Assembly (NCBI GenBank): GCA_907165135.1
Contig: OU015569.1
Span: forward strand, 12,834,501 to 12,898,500
Direction: 5' to 3'
DNA from: Oikopleura dioica
Lineage: Eukaryota; Chordata; Appendicularia; Copelata; Oikopleuridae
DNA: 64,000 nt
This document shows positions 16,644 to 28,256 of the stretch, in pieces. The notes below the pieces were generated by a model. That model did not search any database. It was not told the DNA's origin and saw nothing but the letters and a program-made list of their open reading frames with translations. The position numbers and the translations under genes are program-made. Position 1 is the first letter of the stretch. Each line of letters begins with the position of its first letter.

Positions 16644-18126
16644 TTATTTTTCAGCGTCATCAGCAAAAAGGTAGCCGAGGAATTGAAAGTCCGCATGCAA
16701 ACGCGACTTCTTGCATCCGTCAAAGTTGACTTCCGGAACAATTACGATTTTCTTTCCCGAAACAGGCATCTTCAAAATCCAGTATTTTCAGCTTTCTTAC
16801 GAAAAAGTACCTGCAGAGCGCTTTCAATCCAGATGTTTTCGAATTTTGGCGTTCTTATGAAGCCAATATACACGCGTTTTCCAATTTTCGACATTGAGTA
16901 CTTTGCATTTTGCTTTTTGCCTTGACTGTAGTTATAAACAGAGACAACCTGAATTCGAACCTGCGTAGAAAACCTGAGTCAGGGTCTGAAAAGCCGCGTA
17001 GCTGCTTTTTATTATCGCGAAGCCGCCTTGTAGCTTCGTTTTCAAAAAAGCCGCTACGCGGCTTTTCATTTAAGTTCTTTCAGACCCTGACTCAGATTGT
17101 CTACACAGGTTGCCGAATTCAGGATACAACTCAAATTTAATTCAAAATTTTAAAATACCCTTCATATACCTTCAAGGCAAAAAAGCAAAATGCACTGACA
17201 GTACAATCTGAATCCGTTGAAAACCGCATTGTTTCCTTTTGGAAAAGTGACTCGCGTTCTAATTCCGGCCAAGTATCCTTTCGGCAGCTCGTGCGTGCTT
17301 TTGACTTCCTTGAGCAAGTTGTCTTGATAGCTCGCAGATTCCGAGTGGATCACCTCGCAAATGACGAATAATAGTTTTGAAAAAGTAGTACCTCTCCAAG
17401 CTCGATGTGGTTTCCCATAATTTCTGTTTGAATTTGCATCGTTTTGGCGGATTTGAAGTAGATTCTTAGATTCTGGGCTCGGCAATATTCGACTTGGGCC
17501 GGAAAACCTGAGTCAGGGTCCTGAGCTAAGCTTTGCGGCTTGGCAAAAATAATCATTCTAATTCAAATTCTGGGGACACTGTTTCGTGACTAAGTGGCTT
17601 TAAATTTTAGCCCTTTCAGGACTTGCGGGTATTACCCTTCTCAGGTATTGAATATCGATTGCGGAGCTTCGTCTTTGTTGGAAGTTTTTGTTGACCCTGA
17701 TATTGTCGAGCCCAGCTTAGAATGTTGGTCCGAATGGGCGATTGAAGAGCGATCATTTCCACTTGGTTGCAATTAGTGTTGGCAATGAGAAGATCTCCGT
17801 TGTTATAAAGCACCGGCTGGCCGTTCTGGTCGATGAACTCTAGGACGATTTCTTTGGTCATGGAGAGAACGCCGAATTTGGGGTGGAACTCGGAAAGCAG
17901 CTGGATGCCGCGGACGAGCGTGTATTTTCGAAAGTCGATCTCCATCATTGGCTCGCTGTCCTTCGTCGAGCTCGAAAGCGCCGATTTGAATGAGAGTCTA
18001 GAAATAATCGGAGAACTCTTCCTTGCTCTCAGGCGTCCAAGATTGAGAACCAAGGCGCGGCGGTGTCTTCCCGCTCGAGAGTCGAATCTGGTCGTCGCGT
18101 ATTTTCCCGCTGCGCATTCCTAGCTC
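16644..18126 (-). CDS. F5/8C (discoidin) domain protein
   Basis: Exons (minus): 18126-17712, 17472-17392, 17353-17170, 16920-16811, 16769-16644. The first two make an F5/8C domain: LGMRSGKIRDDQIRLSS at the start, SWTPESKEEFSDY, a core strand FRKYTLVRGIQLL, and RIYFKSAKTMQIQTEIMG at the end. Such domains bind carbohydrate, lipid or protein on cell surfaces or in matrix. The ~145 C-terminal residues match nothing I recognise. One frame correction is needed in TTT near 18004 (one T extra). The 239-nt intron 17473-17711 is a transposable element inside the domain's coding exon. No signal peptide was identified; a possible upstream exon lies at 18290-18350 (KEYLAKWKQTTISQEN). Confidence 0.7.
16949..17122. 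mobile_element. CTGGGCTCGG-family MITE, CTGAATTCGG variant
   Basis: 174 bp in an F5/8C gene intron. The ends CTGAATTCG and CGAATTCAG are inverted; flanks GAGACAAC and GATACAAC match at 7 of 8. The arms hold AAGCCGCGTAGC and GCTACGCGGCTT. The variant terminus suggests a subfamily. Confidence 0.85.
17473..17715. mobile_element. MITE forming an F5/8C gene intron
   Basis: 243 bp. Plus-strand left end CTGGGCTCGGCAATATTC, right end ATTGTCGAGCCCAG; flanks CTTAGATT (17465-17472) and CTTAGAAT (17716-17723) match at 7 of 8. Both flanks are coding in the minus-strand gene, and removing the element plus one flank rebuilds a normal F5/8C strand. Confidence 0.88.
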
Positions 18127-18140
18127 CTCCCCGTAACCAC

Positions 18141-18276
18141 TTAAGGGGATATCCATCGATAATCGTCATTTTTCTGCGTCTTTTTCTACGAGGAATTAGG
18201 GAAGAGCCCTTTCGGAAGGCCTTTTAAAAAAAATCAGCAGAAAAATGTCAATATCGATGGTTACCCCCTTAAGAGT
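18141..18276. mobile_element. Small TTAA-flanked inverted-repeat element
   Basis: Ends CTTAAGGGGATATCCATCGA and the inverted TCGATGGTTACCCCCTTAAG give ~20-bp arms. TTAA at both edges suggests a piggyBac-like target duplication, though the terminal G-run is not the usual piggyBac end. It lies at the 5' edge of the F5/8C gene. Confidence 0.7.
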
Positions 18277-18598
18277 TCTCTTGCGAGATGGTAGTTTGCT
18301 TCCACTTCGCCAGATACTCCTTGCTGACTTCAAAGGTTCTCAAAAGCGAAAGAAGCAAGGCGTTTATCTAATTTTGGAAATCTTTGGTATGGATCCAAAC
18401 AAAAACGCTCCGCTAAGGATGAAACCAAAAACTTGGATAGCTCGATTTTTCAAGGGAAATTTTAAGGGTGTCAAAAGCCTACCGGCCTAAAAAAACCCGT
18501 CAAAATGAAAGATAGGCCCATCCTTTAAGTGGAACCTTTTTGTTATATACATACCAAAGATTTCGATAATTATATAAAGTCCAGAAGCAAGTCAATTG
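18277..18598. other. Spacer with a possible F5/8C upstream exon
   Basis: Minus-strand frame at about 18350-18290 gives a short protein-like exon after an AAG acceptor. A second frame near 18420-18380 is hydrophobic. Neither has a start codon; evidence is weak. Confidence 0.25.
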
Positions 18599-19465
18599 TT
18601 AGATTCGAAGAGAACCAGAACTGAGTTTAACCGAATCGACGCGAGCAGTAAGCCTTTGCAGCTCTTTTCCAAGTCTTGTCTGCTCAGCTTGAATGGCATT
18701 AATCGTGTTTTGCTCGAAAGCGGCGAGTTTGTAGGAAAAACTCTGTTCCAAGTTGCCGATTTGGTTTTGGAGCAGCTCGTTCGAGGCGGTGATTTTTTCG
18801 TCAACGAATTTGTTGATGTTCCGAAGAGTTGTCAAGCTCCTAAAACGGATTTAATAATCGGTAAATAAAATAGGTGTTCACGTGGAATAGTCGCTTTCAA
18901 AGTCTTTTCTGAGTTTTTGAACAGTCTCCTTGAAATCGGCCCGTTCCTTTTGAATCTTTTGATTTTCCATCGCCAGTTGCTGAAAGAAAAGTCGCTTGCT
19001 TAGCTCTGTAAGCTGAGTAAAGAACCGGAGTCAGCTTTGAAAAGAGCTTATTTTGAAAAAAGCCGCAAAATTAAAATTCAAAGGATAATTTTGGCGAAGC
19101 TGTGCGACTTTTCATTTAAAAACTACTTTTTACTTTTATGGAAGCTCTGAGGCCGTCGATAACGTCCAGTTGCAGAGTCTTGATGCTGCTGAAGGCGCCG
19201 TCGATGTCGATTCGTTCGCGTTTCTTAGCGAAGCCGGGATTCATCGCCTCGCCGACTTGGATGACGCGGCGTTCCTCCTCGCCGCGAACGGAGAGTTTGA
19301 TCCGCTCGTTTGCCTCGCGATTGTACTGCGCATGCGGGTTCTTTTTTCCGAAAAATATTTTTGCGAGTTATTTTAAAATAATTTTTAAAACCACGACTTC
19401 AAATGTCTTCTGTCTTGTGCTTGCTCTTCCGTTGCAGTTTTTCTCAAAGGGCGGTACTCACTCAT
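18599..19465 (-). CDS. Coiled-coil protein, unrecognised
   Basis: Exons: from ATG 19465 to an unresolved donor near 19420, then 19340-19134, 18979-18882, 18839-18599 (stop 18599-18601). The three later exons keep frame for 182 codons. The sequence is highly helical with heptad-like spacing (LTTLRNINKFVDEKITASNE; QLAMENQKIQKERADFKETV). I recognise no family. The first donor is uncertain: GC after GAGCAA or GA after ACG would keep phase 0; no GT does. The gene starts about 200 bp after the RING gene's stop on the same strand, which fits a polycistronic unit, common in larvaceans (inference). Confidence 0.6.
19005..19110. mobile_element. Degenerate CTGGGCTCGG-family MITE
   Basis: In an intron of the coiled-coil gene: AGAACCGGAGTCAGC and AAGCCGC-like inner arms survive; the ends are worn. 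Confidence 0.45.
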
Positions 19466-19670
19466 TATTCTTGAAAATCAATTTTTGAATTAGGAATTTC
19501 TGCTTCTCAGTTGAATCTATTTTGCTTCATTTTTGGAAAGGGCACTTGAAACGTGTCTGGTTCCGTTTTATTCGCCGCGATATTTTTCAATTGTTCATTT
19601 ATTTTTAAGCAGATTCGAAATCAAGTGCTAGATTGTTTTCTTTTGAATTAATTGTTTCAGTAAAGAGTTT

Positions 19671-22600
19671 TCAAAAGTCGGAGTTGAGGTGAACAGGTCG
19701 AATGTCGCCAGATCGGTACATCGTTCGGCATTGCGGACATGAAGCTTTCTTGCCCTAGAAATTTACTTTTAGTATGATTTCCATCTGTTATCTCCAAATA
19801 TTATATGTGACGTGCTTTTTTAGGTAAACGAACTTTTTCAGCCCACTTCAGCCTTATAGACCCCCAACAACATACCTTTTAGAGTCAGCGGAGAACTTTG
19901 ATGGTTTTAGATTCTACAAAAGTCCACTTTCTGTCGACTCTAGTGCCGGAAATTGACGAAATTTAGGTGTTATGACAAAAATCTTCCGAGCATCAATTTG
20001 ATAGGTCATACTCTACCATTACACCTAAATTTCTTCAACTACCGGCTCTAAAATCGACCGGAAGTGGAGTTTTCTAGAATCTAAAACCATCAAAGTTCTT
20101 AAAATTCTCTGCCGATTCTAAAAAGGGATGGTGTTGGGGGGTCTATGAGGCTGAAGTGGGCTGGAAAACTTGAGTGTTGAGAGACAAAGATCGCTAGAGT
20201 TTCAAAAAAAAAAATTGAATAAACAAATAAATTATATAATATTAACCAAGTAAAAATGTGGTATGATTTATGGTCTAAAAAATCAATTTTTTTCTGTTTT
20301 GTTTTTTTTTTGAATTTATAATAATAAAGGCATTGTTCAATGTGTTAGAAAACCACCGGATAAGGTCAATTAAACAGCTACTCCGACTTTTTGCCGATTT
20401 TCTGCCCGAAGCTTAAAGAGCCTATTTGAAGATCTTCTTACATGAGCAGTGAGCCAGCTATTGGCGCAACTTCCGCAGAAGACGTGCGAGCATTTCAATT
20501 TCACGGGAGTTCTTTCACCGGAGCTCTCGAACTTCTCCTCGCAGATGCAGCACGAGATCATCTGCTCGTATTTCTTCATCACCTCCGAGTTCACGTTCTT
20601 CAGCGTCATAATTTGGCTTTCCAAGTCTTTGACCAGCGTTTCCGCTTCCAAAGTGTTTTCCGTCTTCTCGAAGTCGTTTTCGATGTCGAAGTCCTGCGCC
20701 GACTCTCGCAAGAAATTCGAGCAAAAGGCACTCAGCTGTCGAATGCGACTTTGTGCTTGCTTCTTTAGCGTTTCAGCTAAATAAAAGCGTTAAGTTTTGT
20801 TCAATTTAGATATTTCATATATTTAAATTTTAAAATAAGGGAAACCACTTATAAATCGACTTCTTGGTAAGGAGGGCAGAGTTCTCTTCCAAAAGCCCAG
20901 GACCTGGAGATCATTTTGACTTCATTACTGCTCCGAGGGAACAAGTAAAGCCCCTCTATCAATAATCAAAATGATTTCTAGGTTTTGAGCTTTCTGGAAT
21001 AGTACAATGTGCCCTTCTAACTCAGCCCAAAAAGGTGTCAATAAATTTATGATTTCCCGTACTCACTATTATAATATATACTTTTGAAGAACCTTCATTC
21101 GTCGTGTAGACGAGTCGTTCTTGAATCACCCGGAAAGTGAGTTCTTGAGTCGTAAACTCTTGTTTCTTCAGTTCGAGCTCTTTCTTCAGCTCTTGCTTTT
21201 CCAACTGTAACTGCTTGATCGTTGCTTCGTACTCGGCGAACTCCTTCACGTCCGTTTCTTTGATTCTCTTTTCGCGCTCTTTCAGCGCGCTCAATTCGTC
21301 CTTCAGCAGCGCGATTTCTTTCGCCTTCGCGCTCATTTTTTGCTTGTGCTTTTCCTTCTCCTCCTTGATTTCGAGCTTGCTCTGGGCGAGGCTGCTCTCC
21401 AAGTTCATGATTCGACTCTTGAGACTCTCGATCAGCGACTGCATCTCGTTCAACCCGTCTTCGTAGTTTTTCTTTTGTCGCTCGGATTCGGCCTTTTTCA
21501 TGTCGATTTCTCCCTTTAGCTTTTCCAGCTGCTCGAGCGCCTTGAGATGCTCCTTCGAATTCTGCTGAGCTGGCGCTTTTTTCGACTTGAGTTCTTTCAA
21601 GTCTTTTGCCAGTTTGTTGTTGTCGTCTTCCAACTCAAGGACTCGGCTCATCAGCTGCGATTCTTTTTCTTTGCTTTCTTTTTTGATCGTCTTGTTTTCT
21701 TCCTGCAGTTTTTTGCGCTCTTCTTTCAGTTTTTCGATCAAGAACTTTTTCGTGTTCAGCTGTTTCTGGTGGCTCGCCTCCAAAGTCTTGTGTTTTTTGA
21801 CCATGTCCTCGATTTCCGCCTTTTCCTTGCAGATCTTCTCAACATTCGCATTGGTCTCGTTCTTCGAAGCGTTGATGCTGTCCAGCGTCTCCTGCAGTTC
21901 TTTTTGAGAGGTTGCCACTGAAATGGCGTTGTCCGAAAGTTGCATAACTTCGTGCACTTGCTTGACTAGCTGTCTGTTTTGCTCCTTGAGCGTTTCCATT
22001 TCGACCTCGCGATCGTGCGCCAATTGTTTTCGGAGCTTGATTTCCTCGGAATGCGTGTTTCGCAGCTGGTTATTTTCCTTTTCCCGGCTCATTTGTGATC
22101 AAGATTTGATGAATCTTTTTTACGATTTTTGTAATAAAAAATATCAGCCGTTCCTTCATAAGCTCAGTCTCAGTTTTGAGTAACTTTTCTTTGCTTAAAA
22201 GAGCGTCGTTTATGTTCATCAGTTTTTGAAGCTTGAGTTCCTCCTCCAACTTCGACACTTTGACGCTTTGATAAGTTCCTTGCGCCTGAAGAGTGGCTCC
22301 AATCGCCTGGGCAAAGCGGTACTCTCGTCTTTGGGCAGCAACGCCCAAGCAGTTGATGTTTTCCGTGTCTGTGAAGGTGATGTCAAGAGGAATTCGGTTC
22401 GCGTCCGAGATTTTCAGAAGTTCGATTTTGTCCTTTTCCGGCGCGTTCGACCTATTTTACCGTTAATTTTGAAATGAAAAATGATATTTTTACCTCGCTA
22501 ATGTGAGCATCAGCGATCTCGGCTCGACAGGAGGGCCGGTCAGGGCTTGAAAAATCGCCTGGCTCTGCGCAAAGTGATAAGGAAAGAGTTTCTGAGCATT

Positions 22601-24072
22601 TGCTTCGAGAGGGTTCGCCCCAACAGCCAAAAGTGTCTCGATCAGCTCCAGCGTGTTCGGTCCATTCTCGATTGCCACGTCTTCCAGTGTCGGCCAGGCT
22701 TCTTGAGGCAGCGCTTGCAAAAGCACTTTGCGGCAAAGGAGACGCTCATTGTCTGTGGAAGTGAAACGGAAGGCAAAAGCATCGAACTCGGGGGTGCACT
22801 CACCGACCACGTTGATTGCTCGGGCGTTGTTGTTGTCCAGCCAGAGCGAATCCGCCCCAAAGGAGAGAAGACATCGGACGCTCTTTTCGCAGGCGACGCG
22901 CGCCGCCAAGTGCAGCAAGTGCATGTTGAACATGACAAGGATTTCCAACGGGACCTCGCTTAAATATGGTGTTAGTTATTTCTTGGCTAAAGTTTTAAAA
23001 GAATTAAAACCTGAACTCAGTTCCAATCGGCGAATCGACCGAGCCACAGAGCTCCTTCATCGCCTGAATGTATCCCTCCCGGTCCGGAGTAAAGCGCCTC
23101 ATGTGCTCAAAAAGACCAGAAATAAACTCGACGCTGCCAACGATGACGGAGATTTTGATCATGTGAAGCATGAAGATCGGATGCGCCATATCGTTGTTTT
23201 CGAGAATAACGCCCATCAGCGGCAAAATGTGGCGCGACTCGTAGTTCAGTGTTTTGTTCAAATAGAGGCCGCCGAAGAACTTGTTGCTCGCCTCGGCGTT
23301 CAGTGCTTCGCGGCGAATGTAGGGAATAAAGAGCTCTAGAATAGCACTGAAACCATTGATGAATGGAATTTCCTTGGAGCCGACTGGACTGTTCGAAATT
23401 AAATAGGCAGAGTGACATTGAAAGATGGCCTCGATGTTCTGAATCTCCATGTATCGCAGCTGAATAAAAGTCAGCTCCGCGAGAATCGTGTTGATTTCTT
23501 CCATCTTTTCGAGGGTCAGCTGCCCGTTCCCGAATTTCGAGTCGATCTTTTGAAGAAGAGTCGTCACGGTGTAAGCCACGTCCTTGACGTTTTGCATACG
23601 GCAGCGTTCTTTGTAGAGAAGCAAGTCTTTTTCTTCGAAAATCAAACATGAGTAGTGGAGCCGCTCCCGGCGCTGGATTGACGTCTCTTCTCTTCTTTGG
23701 CGGCAGCGACGCAAGAGCTCACTTGTTGGAGTTTCCTGAAAAAATACTCAATAAACCAGACTTCAATCAAAATTTTCAGTTTTTTTTAATCTATTCTCTC
23801 TCAGTTCTAACCTTAGCAGGGTCTTCATCATTGCAAGCAGCGGCGTATAAAAGAACATCTTCCTCGGTGAGAAAGTCCGTATCGCCGGGAGTGTCTGGCT
23901 CGGACATTGTGCCTTCGGAAGACATAGAATCTCTTCGCAGTAATCGAAGCGTGTTCGGCGCCTTTCTCTTCATCGAAAGCATCAATTTTCGAAGAGGATC
24001 CATTTTCGTCTCTCCACTCGCCCCAGAAGGCGTCGTCGAGCCCGAGGCCCCTGTTGAATTCGGTGGATCCAT
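19671..24072 (-). CDS. Ankyrin / coiled-coil / C-terminal RING protein
   Basis: Eight exons: 24072-23812, 23735-23011, 22958-22804, 22752-22494, 22451-22149, 22087-21093, 20776-20442, 19754-19671; 1,038 aa with consistent phases. Order: disordered Ser/Thr/Pro-rich N-terminus, a helical region (~90-330), ankyrin-like repeats (MHLLHLAARVACEKSVRCLL; LLAVGANPLEANAQKLFPYH), a ~330-residue coiled coil, and a C3HC4 RING split over the last two exons (CCICEEKF, CSHVFCGSC, CPQC). The RING implies ubiquitin E3 ligase activity and the coiled coil oligomerisation. I know no named family with this architecture. Intron 22088-22148 has a GC donor; intron 22753-22803 is 51 nt, in frame and stop-free. ATG 24072 follows an in-frame stop. 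Confidence 0.82.
19838..20165. mobile_element. Long-armed inverted-repeat element in the last RING-gene intron
   Basis: About 330 bp with arms ~150 bp: TTTCAGCCCACTTCAGCC on the left and GGCTGAAGTGGGCTGGAAA on the right, each followed inward by matching inverted sequence (AGACCCCCAACA; TGTTGGGGGGTCT). A non-autonomous MITE; AACTT near both edges may be part of the target duplication. Confidence 0.85.
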
Positions 24073-24332
24073 TTGTTTTCAGTTCGAGAATGAGTACTTT
24101 CGCTTTCCGATTGAAAGGGAGCTTTTTTCACTTTTTGAGAAATTATTGTACAGGAGCAGACAAAGGGCGGATCAGCTGTTGGGCTTATCACCTGCAGGGA
24201 AAGCTCACTAGTGATAGGAGCGTGTTCAAACCAGTTCATCGTTCTTGAGCAAATTTAAAAATTAATAAAATCTTAATAGAGTCTTCTTTTTTGGTGAGGA
24301 ATCACTCGAGCATAATGATCATATGATATAAA

Positions 24333-24560
24333 TTATATCATATAATATATAGTCTTTTTGTCTCGGGCGATTTCGTAGTCTGAAACTTAAAAAAAGGTAA
24401 TAAGAAAAAAATACCGTATGAAAGATGAATATCAAACACCAAATCAAAGCTCTTCTTCCCAGTAAACAGCGACGAATCAAAGCATTGAACCCTAACCGCA
24501 ACTTCAATTTTACCAAATTTTTTCAATCGCTTCTCCTCCGGAAGAAGTCTCGATTGTTAG
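24333..24560 (-). CDS. Two 3' exons of an unrecognised gene
   Basis: Exons about 24560-24415 and 24379-24333 (stop 24333-24335), joined by a 35-nt GT-AG intron that fits phase. The peptide has a beta-rich look (KIEVAVRVQCFD, FDLVFDIHLSY). It may belong to the gene at 25152-25505, but that one ends in a stop with no clear donor. No family recognised. Confidence 0.4.
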
Positions 24561-25151
24561 CAAGAATTCTATTTTGAAAAGAAAGCATAAGTTTTGTTGA
24601 AGAAAAATTTTCACGTTTCAACCGACAAAATCAATTTGTCCAAGTCATCTCTGCTCGTCGTTCTCTTAAATTTATTTCCAATAAGTACCAGCCATTTGAA
24701 ATTCGAGCTTTTTAGTACCTTCGCTTTTTAGTACCTTTGAAGGGCGAAAAGTAGTACTTTTTATCAAAATTTTCAAAAAAAAAAAAATAAGTGTCGTTCA
24801 GACTCTCGGATATCTCCAACATATCCAAAAATGACATTTGAAATGGCCCATTTCTCAAAAGCTTCTCTTTTCAACTCTTTTGGATGCGCAAAAATTCGCA
24901 TTTTGCAGCACTAAAAAATAGTCTGAACAAGCAGATCTAGTTATTTTTAATATTTTTGCTCAATTCAACGCTTCATGTAGAGAAAATATTAAAGTGCAAT
25001 TCTGCGTTTGATTTTTCACGCCATAATTTGAGAATCAAACTTTGATTTTGTTTTAATAATGTCAAGTTTGGAACAGATGTACCAAAGAAGAAATTAGAAT
25101 AAATAAATATTAGATTATATAATTATATAATTTATAGATCAGACAGAAATT
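24561..25151. other. AT-rich stretch with no recognised feature
   Basis: Only a short direct repeat of TTTTTAGTACCTT (near 24710-24740) was noticed. Confidence 0.5.
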
Positions 25152-25505
25152 TCAGCTGAAAGTCTTCATCGCTTGATTGACAAAGCCGTCGGAATTAAAC
25201 ATTTGCAAGTGGACGGAATCAATCATCTCCGTCGTCGGCCTAATCCGCGAAACAATCCTCTTCGCCATCTTTTCCTTCTTCTTCTTTCCCTTGACAACAT
25301 CGCCGTTTTCACAGTAAACCGTCAGCGGAATCGAACAGAAGCTTTCCATCGTCTCGAAATTCGGATCTTCGGCTGTTTCTTTTGACGGAAAATAGGCGCA
25401 GCCAAGTTGGTTTTCCTTGTTTTTGAATTTCATTCTTAAAAGGCGCTAATAAGTCTTCTTTGATTTCAAGAGGTATTTGACCTAAGCTCATCAACCTGTC
25501 AGGTT
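25152..25505 (-). CDS. 3' exon of an unrecognised gene
   Basis: Minus-strand exon after a TTACAG acceptor at 25506, to TGA at 25152. Continuous protein-like sequence needs one frame correction in TTTT near 25440 (one T extra). It is rich in Lys/Glu with a strongly basic patch (KGKKKKEKMAKR). No domain recognised. Confidence 0.45.
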
Positions 25506-25675
25506 CTGTAATATGAAATAATAATTTTAAATGGTTATATAACTTAACTAATATTGTAGGGTTAGGGCAAGCCTACTCGGTTTTTAATTTAGGCTGTTCA
25601 AAACCTGACTCAGGTTTTCTACCGTGGGCGATAGATTTCACGACGGAGTCTGTAGGGCCGGCCGGGGATTTTGAC
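25506..25675. other. Spacer with MITE fragment
   Basis: Contains a CTGGGCTCGG-family scrap (CTGACTCAGGTTTTCTACCG near 25603), apparently cut at the outer inverted element. Confidence 0.4.
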
Positions 25676-26384
25676 TGTTTTGATGAAGTTAAATCACATT
25701 CTCGGGGCAAAATCCTGACCCCTATGTTTCTTATGCTTTTCTGAAAGCCGGTGATCTGGCGAGTCGAATGGTATAAGTTAGGGGTCTTAGTTGGTTGAAA
25801 CCGACCGGGACCTGTAACTTTTAAGGAGGTGTGGGGCGGTTTTCGTGAAATTGACCATTTTCAAACAGCACTCAGGCTCAGATGGATAAAAATTTTTTTT
25901 AAAACTCTTCTTCTACTTAAAGATTGGACCTTAAACAAGAGTTGAAAATTTTTCAGAAAAAATGCTTAAGGGATTTTGGCCATAGAGAGCTCAACTTCAA
26001 GTCATGTCCGTGAAAATCATCATTTTGCGTCATTTTTGAACGCGATTTTTCTAATGAAAATATTTTACTAAGACGATAAAAAGAAACTTCCATCGCTGTT
26101 CTAGAGTTGAATTGAAGGAATTTAATTTTCCTCAAAAAATGCTTATTGTAAGCTTTCGATTGAAAGTTGGGTCTCAAAACGTCCAAAAATTGTAATTCGA
26201 AATTAAGTAAGCTCGTAATACAGTAAGATAACGCAGTCCCTGTTATTATCAAATATACTTAACAAGTCGTGAACTTTCCAAAAATATAAAAATAATTCAA
26301 TTTTTAAGACATTGAAAAATATAATTTCGCAAGTTTTCATGAAAACGCCAACTTCCAATCCCATTTTTCACTATGGCCCATAGT

Positions 26385-27598
26385 TAGGGCCCGCACGGTG
26401 GGAATTCGTCAAAATTTTCCTGTGGACTGTTTCGGATGAAATTTTATGAGGGTGATAGTCGACCCCTAATCAAGAAAAAAACGCAAAAAAAATTTTGAAA
26501 ATTAAGGGTGTCAGCCCGAAAAAAACGATTTTTTTCTAAATCAAAAATTCTTGTTTCCAAGTTAGTTTCGATGCTTCAGACGAGTCAATAATGACATTTT
26601 CGAGCCGAAAATAGTGCTTTGATATTATTAAAATAATAGAAAAATTCGAATGAAAACTTAAAAAATTTTAGATTTAAACTTTAAATTAAATTTTCGGGCC
26701 GTCTCAGCCCCGATCCTTGATTTTTAAATTTAAGGGGCTTGACGGCCCTTCGGGCCGTCTCAGCCCCGATCCTTGATTTTTAAATTTAAGAGGCTTGACG
26801 GCCCTTCGGGCCGTCTCAGCCCCGATCCTTGATTTTAAAATTTAAGGGGCTTGACGGCCCTTCGGGCCGTCTCAGCCCCGATCCTTGATTTTTAAATTTA
26901 AGGGGCTCGACGGCCCTTCGGGCCGTCTCAGCCCCGATCCTTGATTTTTAAATTTTAGGGGCTTGACAAAGGCTGGAACTTTGAGGTGATCAATCTCAGT
27001 TACGTTCCCAACCCCGCCCACCTCCATTTTTTGTTAAAATACAGATTGTTCAAAGTTTTAGCCTCTTTATGGTTTTTATTTGAACTTTGTTCTTATTTGA
27101 AACTGACCTGAGTGCTTCAGCCAGGCGTTCTTTTAGTCACACAGGACCTGATTAAGTTATTTTGTAGATGATTTATCTTAGTGTTAGATCAAAAATTTCA
27201 ATTTATTAATGTTTCGCTATGTATAAGGAAACGTTTTGCGAAAAAAGTTACAATTCAATATAAAAATGATTTTTTATTTGCTCGAATCTTTTGATGCCGG
27301 GAAGTGCCCAATCTAATTTTTTGTTTATATATGTGTTTTTGATGGGCTTTCATGGGATACCCTCAAAAAATTTGATCCGGCTTGATCCGGCCTTCAAAAC
27401 GGCACAAAAAGGGAAAATGTGTCGATTTCCATCGGTTTTTCGCGATTTTTGACGAAAAAACATGATTTTTCGGGATGACGTTATTGAACAAAATTTTTCT
27501 TAGGTGATATCAAGTCGATACCCGAGACTAAAAAATTAATACAAACAACTGAATTTTGACGAAAATCCCACCGTGCGGGCCCTACCCATAGTCTATGG
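26385..27598. mobile_element. Inverted-repeat element with an internal 56-bp array
   Basis: The ends CCATAGTTAGGGCCCGCACG and CGTGCGGGCCCTACCCATAG are inverted, with matching GTGGGA and CGTCAAAATT inward. About 1.2 kb, non-coding. The array at 26695 sits inside, followed by a tail (CAATCTCAGTTACGTTCCCA) also found after the array at 29251. Confidence 0.75.
26695..26967 (+). repeat. 56-bp tandem array, block 1
   Basis: About five units with the core GGCCCTTCGGGCCGTCTCAG followed by CCCCGATCCTTGATTTTTAA. Each unit holds two palindromes: GGCCCTTCGGGCC (imperfect, around GGCCC/GGGCC) and TTTAAATTTA-like. Confidence 0.95.
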
Positions 27599-27599
27599 G

Positions 27600-28256
27600 G
27601 TTTGCCGCTTTCTGTAGGGGGTACTCTGCACATGGCCAGGTGTGAAGCCAGGGCAAATAAGATGCAAGGGGGCACACCGCCCGGGGGACTCATGCTGAGT
27701 GTAGGGGGCGAGTGGCGGACCACGGCCTAGCACCTCGCCCCAGCGTGCACCTCGGTAGGACACGGATCAGCGCCTAATCAGGCCACTCACTCGATCAGAG
27801 CAAGTACCGAGTAGAAGCTCATCGAACAGGATCATCCAAGTTAGGTCCACTTTTTGGGATCAAGAAGGATCAAAAAATAGTTTTTCTTGAAACTTGCCAT
27901 AAAAAATGTGTAGATTTCGAATATGAAGTCATTTTTCATTTTCAATGGCTAGTTTTGAAAATATTTTAAAATGGGGTTCTCCACTTTGTGTTGGAGTCAA
28001 AACTTGCCACCCGGGAAGTGCGGGCAAGGTCTCCAGCTGAGCATATAAGATGCAACGAGCCCACCGACAGGTGATAGCTCTTGCTGAGGCTGCTCTCAGG
28101 CCAAATCGGAGCTTCTCTCGGTGTGAGATGTGGAGCCCATTAGCAAATACTATCTAAGGGCAACTTGAGCCCAAGATCAGGATCAAGCTCAGCTCCGGAT
28201 GAGCCACAAAATTGAAAATATGGAAGACTCAAAATTTAATTTGATAAAATTTCACC
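27600..28256. repeat. Two related ~250-bp segments, the second a foldback arm
   Basis: 27600-27850 and 27990-28256 share CAAGTTATAAGATGCAA-like blocks (GCAAATAAGATGCAAG; GCATATAAGATGCAAC) and downstream ATCAAG text. The second is the left arm of a foldback whose inverted right arm is 30600-30880 (TGGCTCATCCGAGACTGAGC against GCTCAGCTCCGGATGAGCCA). Possibly SINE-related; no polymerase III boxes were found. Confidence 0.5.

Noticed and set aside
27481-27723. 80-aa minus-strand ORF at the edge of an inverted-repeat element
   Set aside because: It spans the element terminus and adjoining repeat; not conserved in the related segment at 27990.
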